Shown: positions 44,396 to 53,693, counted from the first letter of the stretch. The stretch is DNA of 64,000 nt from AP-15 sp963747735 (GCA_963747735.1 CAVVGE010000001.1:496001-560000), one strand, 5' to 3'. Numbers and translations are program-made. Notes: generated by a model not told the origin, from the sequence alone.

Positions 44396-46084
44396 TTATC
44401 CCGTGCGCGGCGGCGTTTCGCCAGCCTTGCCGCGGCCGAGCCAGGCCGGTTGCGACAGGCCGAAATGCCGCTCCAGCATCCGGTCGGCGGTCTCCAGGGC
44501 GCCCTCGACCCAGCCCTGGTTGTGCGAATAGGCTTCGCCGCAGATGAACACCGGCACCGGCGGCTTGGGCTGAAGGATTTCTTCAGATACCCGCATGCTG
44601 TCGACGTGCAGGTGCCAGTAATTGGCGCCGCCGCCGTAGGGGTCCTCGCCCCAGTCGCGGTATGCGGCGGCATAGGGCTGCGGAATGTCGAGACGATTTT
44701 CGACGCCGTGCAGCTCGAGGAGCTGGCGATGCGCCTCTTTGACCATCAGCTCGGGCGCCTTGTGGGCCGTCCATTCCGAGGGCGCCGCAGCGCTGCCGCC
44801 GGGGGCTGCCGCGTTCTCGAACAGTCTTACCCCGGTCCGCTCGCGCAGCCCCGCCCAGTAATCCAAATCGCTGCCGTCATCATAGATCAGGATGACGGCG
44901 TTCTGGGTTTTGGCATCCACCGCCCAGTAATAGCACTGGCGCACCGGCAGGTCGGTGATCGTCTGTCCCTTGGTGAGCTTCAGCCATTGGGTTGCGCCGT
45001 CGGACTGCACCGCGACCGGATCGATCGTCTGCCACCACGGAAACGGATAGCAGATCGCCAGCTTGAACAGCGGGACCGGCGTTACCGAGCCGATCAGCCG
45101 ATGGACCGCGCGGTTCTCTTCGGTCATGGCCAGAACGGCGCCGCTGCGGTCGAGCAGCTCGAGCGACCGGCGCGGCATCGCCAGGATCAGCTGGCGGGCG
45201 AGCACGCGGCCGCCGCTGCCGGCAAACTTCATCGCGACGAGCGGCGCGCCACCGCCCGGCGCGCCACCCTGCGCGACCTCGTCGAAGCTTTCGAGCCGGT
45301 GGTCGAGACGGGTGGCGCCGCCCGCCTTTTCGAACAGCTTTTGGAGGGTGAGCGGCAGCGTGTCGTAGCCGGCCTCGACGTGGTAATAGTCGACCGTCCG
45401 GCCGAAATCACCGAGGTTCCAGGGGAACCCGTCGGCCGCGTTCCAAATCGACAAAATGGTGTCGTAGCCGCTCGAATCGTCGGCGAAGCGGAGCGCCTCG
45501 TCGCTGATGCAGCGCTGCAGCAGAAAGCGCAGCGGAAGGTCCTGCAAGCGCCGGCCTTCATATCTTCCGGATGCCGCCACCTGCGGCCAGTCCACTGTCG
45601 CGAGGTTTGCATCCTTGCCGAGGACCATCCGCAGCGAGCGCTGGGCGGCGAGCGCGGTAAAGCCCTCGGCCAGAGCCGCGGGGGTGCGTTCGTCCGGCAA
45701 TAATCGGTAGGGGATCGCATCCGGATCGGTCAGCTCCTGCCAGCGCAGCAGGTGCCCTCGCAGATAGGCGATGTTTTCCGGCTCGTGGACCGGAAACGGC
45801 ACCGATGTGATGCCGAGGTGGCGCAACAGGTCTTTAACGCGCACATGCTGGCTCGTGTAGCGCATCCCGCCGAGCTCGACCCGGGTATTGGGAATGCCCG
45901 GCGGCTCGACCGAGAGCAATCGGCCGCCGACCCGGCTGCTGCCCTCGAAGACCGCGATCCTGGGCCGCGCCGCACCCGACCCGGCGGCGTCGGCGAGCAG
46001 GCGCCAGCCGCTGTAGACGCCCGAGATGCCGGCCCCGACGATGGCAACATCGAGGATTTCGTCTGTCGCGGGAGTGTCGGGCAT
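44396..46084 (-). CDS. Flavin monoamine/L-amino acid oxidase family protein
   Basis: A 562-residue FAD enzyme. DVAIVGAGISGVYSGWRL is the dinucleotide fold, FEGSSRVGGRLLSV the second FAD motif, and VFICGEAYSHNQGWVEGALETADRMLE the C-terminal FAD motif. It would oxidise an amine or amino acid to an imine, releasing hydrogen peroxide. GGGGAAG precedes the ATG at 46084. It lies between a ThDP enzyme and a cyclase on the same strand. A 2-oxo acid product could be the substrate of the ThDP enzyme (inference). No signal peptide is seen. Confidence 0.87.
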   Translation of the reverse strand: MPDTPATDEILDVAIVGAGISGVYSGWRLLADAAGSGAARPRIAVFEGSSRVGGRLLSVEPPGIPNTRVELGGMRYTSQHVRVKDLLRHLGITSVPFPVHEPENIAYLRGHLLRWQELTDPDAIPYRLLPDERTPAALAEGFTALAAQRSLRMVLGKDANLATVDWPQVAASGRYEGRRLQDLPLRFLLQRCISDEALRFADDSSGYDTILSIWNAADGFPWNLGDFGRTVDYYHVEAGYDTLPLTLQKLFEKAGGATRLDHRLESFDEVAQGGAPGGGAPLVAMKFAGSGGRVLARQLILAMPRRSLELLDRSGAVLAMTEENRAVHRLIGSVTPVPLFKLAICYPFPWWQTIDPVAVQSDGATQWLKLTKGQTITDLPVRQCYYWAVDAKTQNAVILIYDDGSDLDYWAGLRERTGVRLFENAAAPGGSAAAPSEWTAHKAPELMVKEAHRQLLELHGVENRLDIPQPYAAAYRDWGEDPYGGGANYWHLHVDSMRVSEEILQPKPPVPVFICGEAYSHNQGWVEGALETADRMLERHFGLSQPAWLGRGKAGETPPRTG

Positions 46085-46114
46085 GATCTTCCCCTGGTCG
46101 AGATGCGCCGGCTC

Positions 46115-47995
46115 TTACTGCTGCGGCCCGCATTTGGGCGGCCCGAGCTTTGGCCAGCCATAGGGAGGTGCGGGCGCCGGGTCGATATCGACCACGATCA
46201 CCTGGGGCCGCTGGTCGGCATCGGCCCGCCGCAGCGCCAGACGCAGCTCATGCCGGAACGCCGGCGCGCCCTGGTCCGCCGCGATGCGGGTGGCATGCGC
46301 GCCGAGGCTCGCCCCGAACCCCGCCAGATCGGGAGCGCCGAGCGCGTAGTAATCGCGCCAGGGCTCGGGCGGCGGGAACAGCGCGGCCATGCCCTGGCTC
46401 ACCATGGCGAGATCATTGTCGTTGAGCACCACCCAGACGGCACCGACACGATTTTGCGCGGCAGTGGACAATTCGGCGCCGTGCATCATGAAATCGCCGT
46501 CGCCGACGATGGCGAGGCAAGGGAGGTCGGGTGCAGCGATCTTGCCGCCGATCACCGCGCCGACGGCAAATCCCATCGGCCCCATGTTCTGCGCGCTGTG
46601 GAAATAGAGCGGCGGGTCGACCACCATGTTGTTGAGCGACCAGCCGATGCAGTTGCCGGCATCGACGAAAACATGCCCCCTCTTCAGCTCCTCGTTGACC
46701 ACTCTGATCAGCGCGGCGGGGTTGACCGGCGCCGCGTCCGATGCGCGCCAGGCCGGGTTGTAAAAGGCCGATTGCGGATCGCGCTTGATCGTGCCGATCA
46801 GCGCCTTTCGCCGATCGGCACCGGCCGGGGCCGGCCGCTCGCCGCCGAGGCGGCACAGCGCGTCGATCGTTGCCCCGGCTTCGGCCACGATCCCGAGCGT
46901 GATCGGAAAATTGCGGCCGATCACGCTCTGGTCGAGGTCCACCTGGATCAAATGGCGGCTCGGCAGCAAATTCTGCGAATAGGGGTCGGTCGCGGCGACG
47001 CTCGTCGCCAGCTCGCCGAGGCTCGAGCCGAGCACCATCAGCGCGTCGAAAGGCGGGTCCTGCGGCGGATGCATGTAGCGCTCGGGCCAGGCGCAAGCCG
47101 CCATCCCGTAGTTGCGCAGCGACAGCTCGTGCGTTTCGGGGAAAATGCCTTTGGCGTCGAGCGTCGTCATCACCGGGAACGCGAATTTCTCGACCAGCGC
47201 GGTGAACGCCCGCAGACGCTGCGGGCTGGCCAACGCGCGGCGGCAGCCGTTGCCGACAAACAAGAGCGGCCGTTGCGCCGCGGCGAGATCGGCGAAGGCC
47301 GGCTCGACCTTTGCCAGATCGGTTCCGCTCGGCCGGGTCCGGTATTGCGCGGGCGATCTGGGAACCAGCACCCGGTTGTTGCCGTGCGCGTCGGTCAGCC
47401 CCGGCGACTGCACGCACTCTGCCGCGACATCGGCCGGCAGGCTGACATGGGCCACCCGCGGCGGCAGCGAGCGGGCGTCGCGCAATGCCTGCTCGAAGAG
47501 GGTCGCGAAGTTGGACTGGTTGGAGATCAGGGCGCTCGATTGGACGGCGTTGCGATAGATCGCGTCGACCTCGAGCCGGGCGTCGAACCCGGCCTGAAGG
47601 TAGCCGCGGCCGAAATACTGCTGCGCGACCTCGCCGGTGATCACCAGGAGCGAGGCGCCGCTCGCCTGGCCGTTCAGCGCGCCGGTCAGCGCGTTGGTCG
47701 CGGCCGGACCCGCCGTCGTCAGCACCACGCCGAGCCCGTCGGCGACCACGGAATAGCCGTGGGCGATATAGGCCGCACCCGTCTCATGGCGGCAGATCAC
47801 GTAGTCGAAATGATCATGCTGGTCGCGCAGCTCGTACATCAGGTCGATGACGGCGGCGCCCGGAATCCCGAACAGCTTGGCAACACCTTCAAGCTTCAAG
47901 TATTCGAGCAGAAGCTGAGCGACGTTGAGGTTCAATTTTTCGCTGTAATAGGGGTTGCCGGTGGGACTTTCGGGGTCAGGTCCAGCAGCGGTCAT
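46115..47995 (-). CDS. Thiamine diphosphate-dependent enzyme (acetolactate synthase/decarboxylase-like)
   Basis: A 626-residue three-domain ThDP enzyme. The catalytic Glu is in CRHETGAAYIAHGYS, TTAGPAATNALTGALNG follows, and the ThDP/Mg motif is GDGDFMMHGAELSTAAQNR to LNDND. FGIPGAAVIDLMYEL is the normal start after a short N-terminal extension. The family includes acetolactate synthases, benzoylformate and indolepyruvate decarboxylases. No ilvN-type small subunit adjoins, so a decarboxylase is more likely. The ATG at 47995 has GGGGG upstream. A longer frame to 49141 is only antisense to the dehydrogenase gene. Confidence 0.88.
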   Translation of the reverse strand: MTAAGPDPESPTGNPYYSEKLNLNVAQLLLEYLKLEGVAKLFGIPGAAVIDLMYELRDQHDHFDYVICRHETGAAYIAHGYSVVADGLGVVLTTAGPAATNALTGALNGQASGASLLVITGEVAQQYFGRGYLQAGFDARLEVDAIYRNAVQSSALISNQSNFATLFEQALRDARSLPPRVAHVSLPADVAAECVQSPGLTDAHGNNRVLVPRSPAQYRTRPSGTDLAKVEPAFADLAAAQRPLLFVGNGCRRALASPQRLRAFTALVEKFAFPVMTTLDAKGIFPETHELSLRNYGMAACAWPERYMHPPQDPPFDALMVLGSSLGELATSVAATDPYSQNLLPSRHLIQVDLDQSVIGRNFPITLGIVAEAGATIDALCRLGGERPAPAGADRRKALIGTIKRDPQSAFYNPAWRASDAAPVNPAALIRVVNEELKRGHVFVDAGNCIGWSLNNMVVDPPLYFHSAQNMGPMGFAVGAVIGGKIAAPDLPCLAIVGDGDFMMHGAELSTAAQNRVGAVWVVLNDNDLAMVSQGMAALFPPPEPWRDYYALGAPDLAGFGASLGAHATRIAADQGAPAFRHELRLALRRADADQRPQVIVVDIDPAPAPPYGWPKLGPPKCGPQQ

Positions 47996-48163
47996 GCAAC
48001 CCCCGGGTCCAGGTTCGGCAAATCTGCCTACCGGCCGGCAGGATGGGCTCGCTGTGGCCGGTTGGCAACATAGATCAGGCGGCCCGCGCCGGCTGGACAG
48101 ACCAGCCCCTGGACAGGCGAACCTGCTGCGGGTAGTGCTGGGCCGCGCAGGGAGGCCCCGAGG

Positions 48164-49129
48164 ATGCGGCTGGGATTTGTCGGCACCGGCACGATGGGGA
48201 CGCCGATCGCGGGTTGTCTCGTCGATGCCGGCCATGCCTTGACGGTCTGCGACATCCGGCCCGAAGCGACAAAGGCGCTCGCCGGCCGCGGTGCTGCGGT
48301 CGCGGCAAATCCGCGCATGGTGGCCGAGGCGAGCGAAATTGTGCTGACCTCGCTCCCCGGCCCCGCCGAGATGGAAAGGGCGGTGCTCGACCCCGCGACC
48401 GGCATTCTCGCCGGGTTGTGCCGCGGCGGCATTTATATCGACCTGACCACCAACGCGCCGGTGGTGGCGCGCCGGGTCGCCGCGGCCTGCCGCGAGCGCG
48501 ATGTGGCGATGCTCGACGCACCGGTCAGCGGGCGCCCGCCGGGGATGACGGTCATGGTCGGCGGCGACGCGCCGGTGTTCGAAAACTGCCGGCCGCTCTT
48601 TGCGGCGATCGCCCGCAACATCTTTTATGTCGGCGCCGCGGGTGCCGGCTGCATCGCCAAGCTCGTCACGCAGTATCTCGGCTACACCAATTTTGTCGCC
48701 GCCCTCGAAGGCTTGCTGATCGGCGCCAAGGCCGGGGTCGATCCCGGCGTCCTGGCGCAGATCGTGCCGTTCAGCGCCGGCGCCAGCCGCACCTTCGACA
48801 ACATCCCGCGCTCGGTGTTGAGCGGCGCCTTCACGGCCGGCGGCACGCTCGACATCGTCGCCAAGGACCTCCACCTCGCCTGCGACCTCGCCCGCGACGT
48901 GGCCGCGCCCTCTAATCTCGGCCTCCTCGCCCACGACATCCTGCACCGCGCCCAGGCCCAGGGCTGGGGCCAGGACGGCTTTCCGGTCGCCGCCCGCATC
49001 CTCGAAGCGATGGCCGGCCATGCGCTGCGCTCCGAGCAGGGCCGGAACACGCCTCCCTATCAGGCCGCGGACCCACGGCGCTCTCCTGGCCTCGACCCGC
49101 CCCGAACCACAGATCCGCAATTGCGATAA
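48164..49129 (+). CDS. NAD(P)-dependent beta-hydroxyacid dehydrogenase
   Basis: A 321-residue 3-hydroxyisobutyrate dehydrogenase-family protein. MRLGFVGTGTMGTPIA is the nucleotide fold, YIDLTTNAPVVA and MLDAPVSGRPPGM hold the substrate-binding residues, and GAGCIAKLVTQYLGY holds the catalytic Lys. It would oxidise a beta-hydroxy acid or reduce a semialdehyde such as tartronate semialdehyde. The last 30 residues are a proline- and arginine-rich tail not usual in the family. GGGAGG precedes the ATG. Divergent from the ThDP enzyme gene. Confidence 0.88.
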   Translation: MRLGFVGTGTMGTPIAGCLVDAGHALTVCDIRPEATKALAGRGAAVAANPRMVAEASEIVLTSLPGPAEMERAVLDPATGILAGLCRGGIYIDLTTNAPVVARRVAAACRERDVAMLDAPVSGRPPGMTVMVGGDAPVFENCRPLFAAIARNIFYVGAAGAGCIAKLVTQYLGYTNFVAALEGLLIGAKAGVDPGVLAQIVPFSAGASRTFDNIPRSVLSGAFTAGGTLDIVAKDLHLACDLARDVAAPSNLGLLAHDILHRAQAQGWGQDGFPVAARILEAMAGHALRSEQGRNTPPYQAADPRRSPGLDPPRTTDPQLR

Positions 49130-49780
49130 GCGCTTTCGCACCGCGCAGCGCGCCGTGAGCGGCCCCGCAGCTGCGCCTGTTCCATCTGTTTTATCAGATC
49201 GAGATCAGGCTTCGGCTCGGGGACGCCGCCTCGCGAACGGGCCGCTTTGGTTACTTTTTGGTGAATTCTGACGCGGCGCTATCGCCGTTGCCGCGGGTTT
49301 GTCGAGGAAGGTCTCGCAAGCGCCTGGCTCCATTTCCGTCAACACCGCTCCTATCCCCCATCGATGGAATCGCAATAGCATGATAATTTGACAATTTTAT
49401 GTGTAACAGCGCCGTGCCGAGAGCTTTGCCGCAGACGGCGGGATCGAGGCTGTAGGCGATACCCGCCCAGGCGGTGTCTCCAAAATCGCGCCGGCGGCGG
49501 TTCTCGCGCGCGACCGACCGGTAAAGCCGGAGCGCCGAACGGGCATCGATTTGACGACCTCCATGCCGCGCCGCAGCGCCTCTTCGAGAGCGGCGGCGAT
49601 CGGCGGGATCGGGATCGCCTGGGTCTCGCTGTAGATGGCTTCTCGCGCCGGCGCCGCCGTCGAGCTTTTGTGCCGCCCGCGTCGCGCCGAGCGGGGCACG
49701 GCTGACGATTGCCAAAATCGCGAAGACCGTGCCAATATCGGCGCGGGCGAGCATGCCGGTCTGACGGGAGGATGACGGTC
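49130..49780. other. 651-base intergenic region with a possible phospholipase D remnant
   Basis: No intact gene is seen. On the minus strand at about 49535-49670 the stretch EAIYSETQ, then IAAALEEALRRGMEVV, resembles the 'IYIENQY...IADALEERL' part of phospholipase D-like proteins. No HKD motif survives nearby. The AT-rich part 49370-49410 (GATAATTTGACAATTTTATG) includes a TTGACA on the plus strand. The rest holds only short frames without similarity. Confidence 0.3.
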
Positions 49781-50680
49781 ATGGCAAACGACAAGATGAC
49801 GGCGCAAATGTCCAAAAAGGGCGGGTTTATCGCGGCGCTCGACCAGAGCGGCGGATCGACGCCCGGCGCGCTGCGCCTCTACGGCATTGCCGACACCGCC
49901 TACACCGACGATCAGCAGAAGATGTTCCGGCTGATCCACGAATTCAGGGTGCGGATCATGACCGCTCCCCCTTTCACCGGCGACAAGGTGATCGGCACGA
50001 TCCTGTTCGAAGGGACGATGGACGACGAGGTGCGCGGCAAGCCCGCGCCATCCTATCTGTGGGAAGACCGCGGGGTCGTGCCGTTTGTCAAAGTCGACCG
50101 CGGGCTCGAAGCCGAGCAGGACGGCGTCCAGCTGATGCGGCCGATGCCGCAGCTCGACCAATTGTGCGAGCGCGCGGCAAAGCTCGGGGTCTTCGGCACG
50201 AAGATGCGCTCGGTCATCAATCTCGCCGACAAGAACGGCATCGCCGCGATCGCCGCCCAGCAATTCGAGCTCGGCGACCAGATCGCCGAGCATGGGCTGA
50301 TGCCGATCCTCGAACCCGAGGTCTCGATCAAGAGCCCGGACAAAAAGGGTGCCGAGGCGATCCTGCTCGACGAATTGAAAAAGCTGACCGACGCCTTGCC
50401 GGCGGGCCGCCAGGTCATGTTCAAATTGACGCTGCCCGATGTCGCCGACCTCTACGCGCCGCTCGCCAACCACCCGCGCTGCGCCCGAATCGTCGCCTTG
50501 TCCGGCGGCTACACGCGCGCCGATGCCTGCCAAAAGCTCGCCGCCAATCACGGCATGATCGCCAGCTTCTCGCGCGCCCTCGCCCAGGATTTGCGGGCGG
50601 GGATGAGCGACGCCGAATTCGAGGCGGCCCTCGCCCGCTCGATCGACGAAATCTACCGCGCCTCGACCCACAAGGTTTGA
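49781..50680 (+). CDS. Class I fructose-bisphosphate aldolase
   Basis: A 299-residue Schiff-base aldolase of the bacterial class I type. GGFIAALDQSGGSTPGAL, SYLWEDRGVVPFVKVDRGL, FGTKMRSVINLADK, PILEPEVSIKS and VMFKLTLPD (Schiff-base Lys region) are all present. It splits fructose 1,6-bisphosphate in glycolysis or reverses it in gluconeogenesis. The ATG at 49781 has GGGAGG nine bases before it; an ATG three codons earlier has no spacing to that site. No operon partner. Confidence 0.92.
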   Translation: MANDKMTAQMSKKGGFIAALDQSGGSTPGALRLYGIADTAYTDDQQKMFRLIHEFRVRIMTAPPFTGDKVIGTILFEGTMDDEVRGKPAPSYLWEDRGVVPFVKVDRGLEAEQDGVQLMRPMPQLDQLCERAAKLGVFGTKMRSVINLADKNGIAAIAAQQFELGDQIAEHGLMPILEPEVSIKSPDKKGAEAILLDELKKLTDALPAGRQVMFKLTLPDVADLYAPLANHPRCARIVALSGGYTRADACQKLAANHGMIASFSRALAQDLRAGMSDAEFEAALARSIDEIYRASTHKV

Positions 50681-51063
50681 GCAAGCCGCACCCGCAGGGC
50701 GCGATAAAGGACACCGCACGCCGGCCATAGGTCTGCGCGATAGGTCTGTGCGATCATGCTGCCGAGCGACCCGAGCGGTCTCGTCCCGTGTCGCCGACAG
50801 CGCGCGGATCGCGCGCCCGGGTCTGGGGCAGCACCACAGTGGCGAGCGTGACGGTCATGCCGAGCAGGCCAAATCTGTCGGAATGTTTGGTGGATATAAA
50901 AATGTTTGGTTAATATAAAAATGTTTGGTTAATATTGATGGATAGGCGCCGCTGGCTCGCGAAATGCGCCTAATCTCGAAAAATTTATCGTGTCCACGGC
51001 TGCCAATGTTTGCGTGGGTGCGCGCGCTCGCTCTATACTGGGGTAGTGTGTGGAGGTGGTCTA
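50681..51063. other. Intergenic region with AT-rich tandem repeats upstream of the Hint gene
   Basis: The first 190 bases are GC-rich and hold no recognisable gene. From 50880 the base composition changes sharply to AT-rich, with three 19-base repeats, and the Hint gene begins at 51064. Within 50883-50938 TTGGTTAATATAAAAATG repeats include TAATAT sequences suitable as -10 elements. Confidence 0.5.
50883..50938. repeat. 19-bp AT-rich tandem repeat, about three copies
   Basis: Copies ATGTTTGGTGGATATAAAA (50883), ATGTTTGGTTAATATAAAA (50902) and ATGTTTGGTTAATATTGA (50921) lie head to tail about 125 bases upstream of the Hint-domain gene. The period is close to two helical turns, so repeated protein binding to one DNA face is possible. 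Confidence 0.85.
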
Positions 51064-51936
51064 ATGCCGAACCTGGAGAACCTGCCCCTTGGCATCCGCA
51101 GATCGCGCCGTAATCTGATAAAGCTCGGGGCCATAGCAGCATCCGCGATGGTCGCCGGCCTGACAAAAACGCCGGCGTCTGCGGCACCACCCGGACATCG
51201 TGGCCCGCCCCCTCCCGGCCCACCGCCGCCTCCCGGACCTCCCGGTCTGCCTCCTCCCGGCCCTCCTGGTCCGCCGCCGCCGCCCGGACACGGACCGCCT
51301 GGTGGGCCGATGTGCTTTCTCAAGGGCACCAGGATCCGAACCGCGGCTGGCGACAGAAACATCGAAGACCTTGCTGTGGGCGATCTGCTGCCAGGCGCTT
51401 TCGACGGGCTGCGACCCATCCAGTGGATCGGCCGCTATTTGTTTAAAAAGAGTGATCCGGCCAAGCCATGGAACACCGACGCGCTCCCGGTTCGGGTTGC
51501 CCGGTCGGCGCTCGGACCGGATGTGCCGTGCGCCGATTTATTTATCACCAGGACACACGCGCTCTTCATCGATGGCGTCCTCGTGCCCGTGTGCAACCTG
51601 ATCAACGGCACGACAATTACGATTTATGACGCCAGCGACCTCGGTGAAATAGAATACTTCCATATCAAGCTCCAAAGCCATGCGGTGATTTACGCCGAGG
51701 GTGCCCCCTGCGAAACCCTGTTGATCGTCGACGATCATGCGGTTAATTATTCTGAATACCTGCGCGAATATGGACCACCGGAGGTCGAATATATACGATG
51801 TGCGCCATGGACCGGCGCTGGCCGTCGGGTTGAAATAAAATCTCGTTTCCGTAGTGCCGTCTCACCTTGGATCGATCGCAGGGAGAAGCTGGATATTATT
51901 CGAGACAAGCTGGAAGAAGGCATGATGGTTCTTTGA
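51064..51936 (+). CDS. Tat-exported Hint (hedgehog/intein-type) domain protein with Pro/Gly linker
   Basis: A 290-residue protein in three parts. Residues about 10-40 are a twin-arginine signal (SRRNLIKLGA, then a hydrophobic stretch ending ASA). Residues about 42-82 are a Pro-Pro-Gly-rich linker. Residues about 83-250 are a Hint domain: CFLKGTRIRTAAGDRNIEDLAVGD with the N-terminal Cys, then FITRTHALFIDGVLVPV. The Cys at the domain start could act in self-cleavage as in hedgehog autoprocessing, but no C-terminal Asn/nucleophile pair is evident. GGAGGTGG precedes the ATG. AT-richer than its neighbours, with an AT-rich repeat upstream, suggesting acquisition. Confidence 0.85.
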   Translation: MPNLENLPLGIRRSRRNLIKLGAIAASAMVAGLTKTPASAAPPGHRGPPPPGPPPPPGPPGLPPPGPPGPPPPPGHGPPGGPMCFLKGTRIRTAAGDRNIEDLAVGDLLPGAFDGLRPIQWIGRYLFKKSDPAKPWNTDALPVRVARSALGPDVPCADLFITRTHALFIDGVLVPVCNLINGTTITIYDASDLGEIEYFHIKLQSHAVIYAEGAPCETLLIVDDHAVNYSEYLREYGPPEVEYIRCAPWTGAGRRVEIKSRFRSAVSPWIDRREKLDIIRDKLEEGMMVL

Positions 51937-52107
51937 CAGCATTAAGAACCGGCTCATAAGGAGAGGCCATCGCGCTCGCGATCGAGTGGGCCGCGCGCCC
52001 GCTCGGCCCGTTTTATTTCCGGAATGAAAGGACGTCGACACACACGCATTTGGCTGGTGTCGCCACGGCAGCCGCCATAACCTTCGCCAAACCGGATGGA
52101 GGCGGCG

Positions 52108-53490
52108 ATGGCGGCGGGAGCGGGGTATCGCGAGGGGCTCGTCGATTTGGCGCGGGGACGGGTCAGCCGGGAGATTTTTGTCAGCGACGCGATTTATGCG
52201 CAGGAGCAGGACCGGCTGTTTGCGCGGGCGTGGCTCTATGTCGGACACGAGAGCCAAGTGCCGAAGCCGGGCGATTTCTTTGTCTCGGGGATGGGCGAGG
52301 AGAGCGTGATCCTGTGCCGGGACCGGGCGAGCCAGCTCCACGTCTTCCTCAATTCCTGCCGGCACCGCGGCATGAAGGTGTGCCGCTACGACGAGGGGAA
52401 TACGCCGGTCTTTACCTGCCCCTATCACGGCTGGAGCTATTCGACCGACGGCAAGCTGGTCGGCGTGCCGTATTTGCGCGAGGCGTATCGCGGCGAGCTC
52501 GATCGTTCGCAATGGGGCTTGGTCGAGGTGGCGCAGCTCTGCAGCTACAAGGGTGCCGTCTTTGCCACCTGGGACCCGGCGGCCCCGTCGTTCGAAGAAT
52601 ATCTCGGCGGTTTCGCGCGCTATCTCGACCTGACCTTGGAGAGCTGGGATTGCGAGGGCGAGGTCGAGGTATTGGGCGGGGTGCAGAAATGGCTGATCCC
52701 GTGCAATTGGAAATTCCCGGCCGAGAATTTCTGCGGCGACAGCTATCACAACATCAGCCACCGCTCGGTCGATTTGGTCGGCATCGGCCCGTCGGGCAGC
52801 GGCCGGCGCGATATGCAGGAACGGCTGCTGGCGCGGCGGCTGCAGGTGTCGTTTTACGAGCGCGGCCACCAGACCGGGGTTTATGTCTTGCCGCAGGGAG
52901 CGGCGACCCCGCCGGCCTATGCGCACGCGCCGGCCGTCTCCGAATATTTCGCGCATTGCGAAGAGCGGCGGCGGCGGCACAAGGGCGAATGGGGCCGGGT
53001 CATCGGCAGCCCGGGCGAGCTCTTCCCGAACACGGCGCTCCATCCGCGCCAGCCGCGCACGATCGCGGTCTGGCATCCGCGCGGCACGCACCAGACCGAA
53101 TGCTGGCGCTGGTATTTCGTGGACAAGGCGGCGCCGCAGCAGGTCAAGGATTTTCTGCGCGATTATTACATCCGCTATTCGGGTCCGGCCGGGATGACCG
53201 AGCAGGACGACATGGAAAACTGGAACTATGCCCATGCCGCGAGCCGCGGCGTCATCGCGCGCCGCTATCCCTACAGCTACGAGCAGGGACAGGGCTGGGA
53301 GATCGCTGATTACGAATATCAGGGGCTGCGGGTGCCCGGCACGGTGATGGACATCACCGAGGCCAAATCGAGCGAGCACAATTTGCGAAATCTCTACCGC
53401 CGCTGGGCCGAGTTTATGGCGGCCGAGAGCTGGGACGAGCTCGCGACCTGGCGCCGCGACACCGGCGATATGGTCAGGGCGGCCGAATGA
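52108..53490 (+). CDS. Rieske non-heme iron aromatic ring-hydroxylating oxygenase, alpha subunit
   Basis: A 460-residue oxygenase component. The Rieske cluster ligands are CRHRG (about residues 86-90) and CPYHGW (about 105-110). The mononuclear iron site is in ENFCGDSYHNISHRS, with the bridging Asp and two His. It would dihydroxylate or demethylate an aromatic substrate with electrons from a reductase. No beta subunit, ferredoxin or reductase is adjacent. The ATG at 52108 is preferred because GGAGG is five bases upstream; another ATG at 52096 lacks such a site. Its stop overlaps the next small gene (ATGA). Confidence 0.9.
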   Translation: MAAGAGYREGLVDLARGRVSREIFVSDAIYAQEQDRLFARAWLYVGHESQVPKPGDFFVSGMGEESVILCRDRASQLHVFLNSCRHRGMKVCRYDEGNTPVFTCPYHGWSYSTDGKLVGVPYLREAYRGELDRSQWGLVEVAQLCSYKGAVFATWDPAAPSFEEYLGGFARYLDLTLESWDCEGEVEVLGGVQKWLIPCNWKFPAENFCGDSYHNISHRSVDLVGIGPSGSGRRDMQERLLARRLQVSFYERGHQTGVYVLPQGAATPPAYAHAPAVSEYFAHCEERRRRHKGEWGRVIGSPGELFPNTALHPRQPRTIAVWHPRGTHQTECWRWYFVDKAAPQQVKDFLRDYYIRYSGPAGMTEQDDMENWNYAHAASRGVIARRYPYSYEQGQGWEIADYEYQGLRVPGTVMDITEAKSSEHNLRNLYRRWAEFMAAESWDELATWRRDTGDMVRAAE

Positions 53491-53693
53491 GCGAGCTCGT
53501 CAACACGCGGGAATTGACCCCCGGCATGCAGGTCGTGCTGGTCGATGGTGCGGTCGTCGAGATCGTGTCGAACCCATTGGACGGGGTCTGGGTCTTCGCC
53601 CGCTACCTCACCTCGCCCGCCGACCCCGCGCGCACCGGCAGCGAAGACATGATCTTCGCCCAAGACATCGCCGAAATCCACCCCACGAAATAA
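53487..53693 (+). CDS. 68-residue protein coupled to the Rieske oxygenase
   Basis: The ATG overlaps the oxygenase stop (ATGA), so translation is coupled. The sequence starts MSELVNTRELTPGMQVVLVD and continues with short beta strands (VVEIVSNPLDGVWVFARYL), suggesting a small SH3-like or KOW-like barrel. It is too short for an oxygenase beta subunit or ferredoxin and has no cysteines. No family is recognised. It may be an assembly or stability factor for the oxygenase (inference). Confidence 0.7.
   Translation: MSELVNTRELTPGMQVVLVDGAVVEIVSNPLDGVWVFARYLTSPADPARTGSEDMIFAQDIAEIHPTK

Noticed and set aside
46115..49141. A 1,008-codon frame suggesting a long N-terminal extension of the ThDP enzyme
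   Set aside because: The first ~380 codons are antisense to the beta-hydroxyacid dehydrogenase; similarity starts only at the ATG at 47995.
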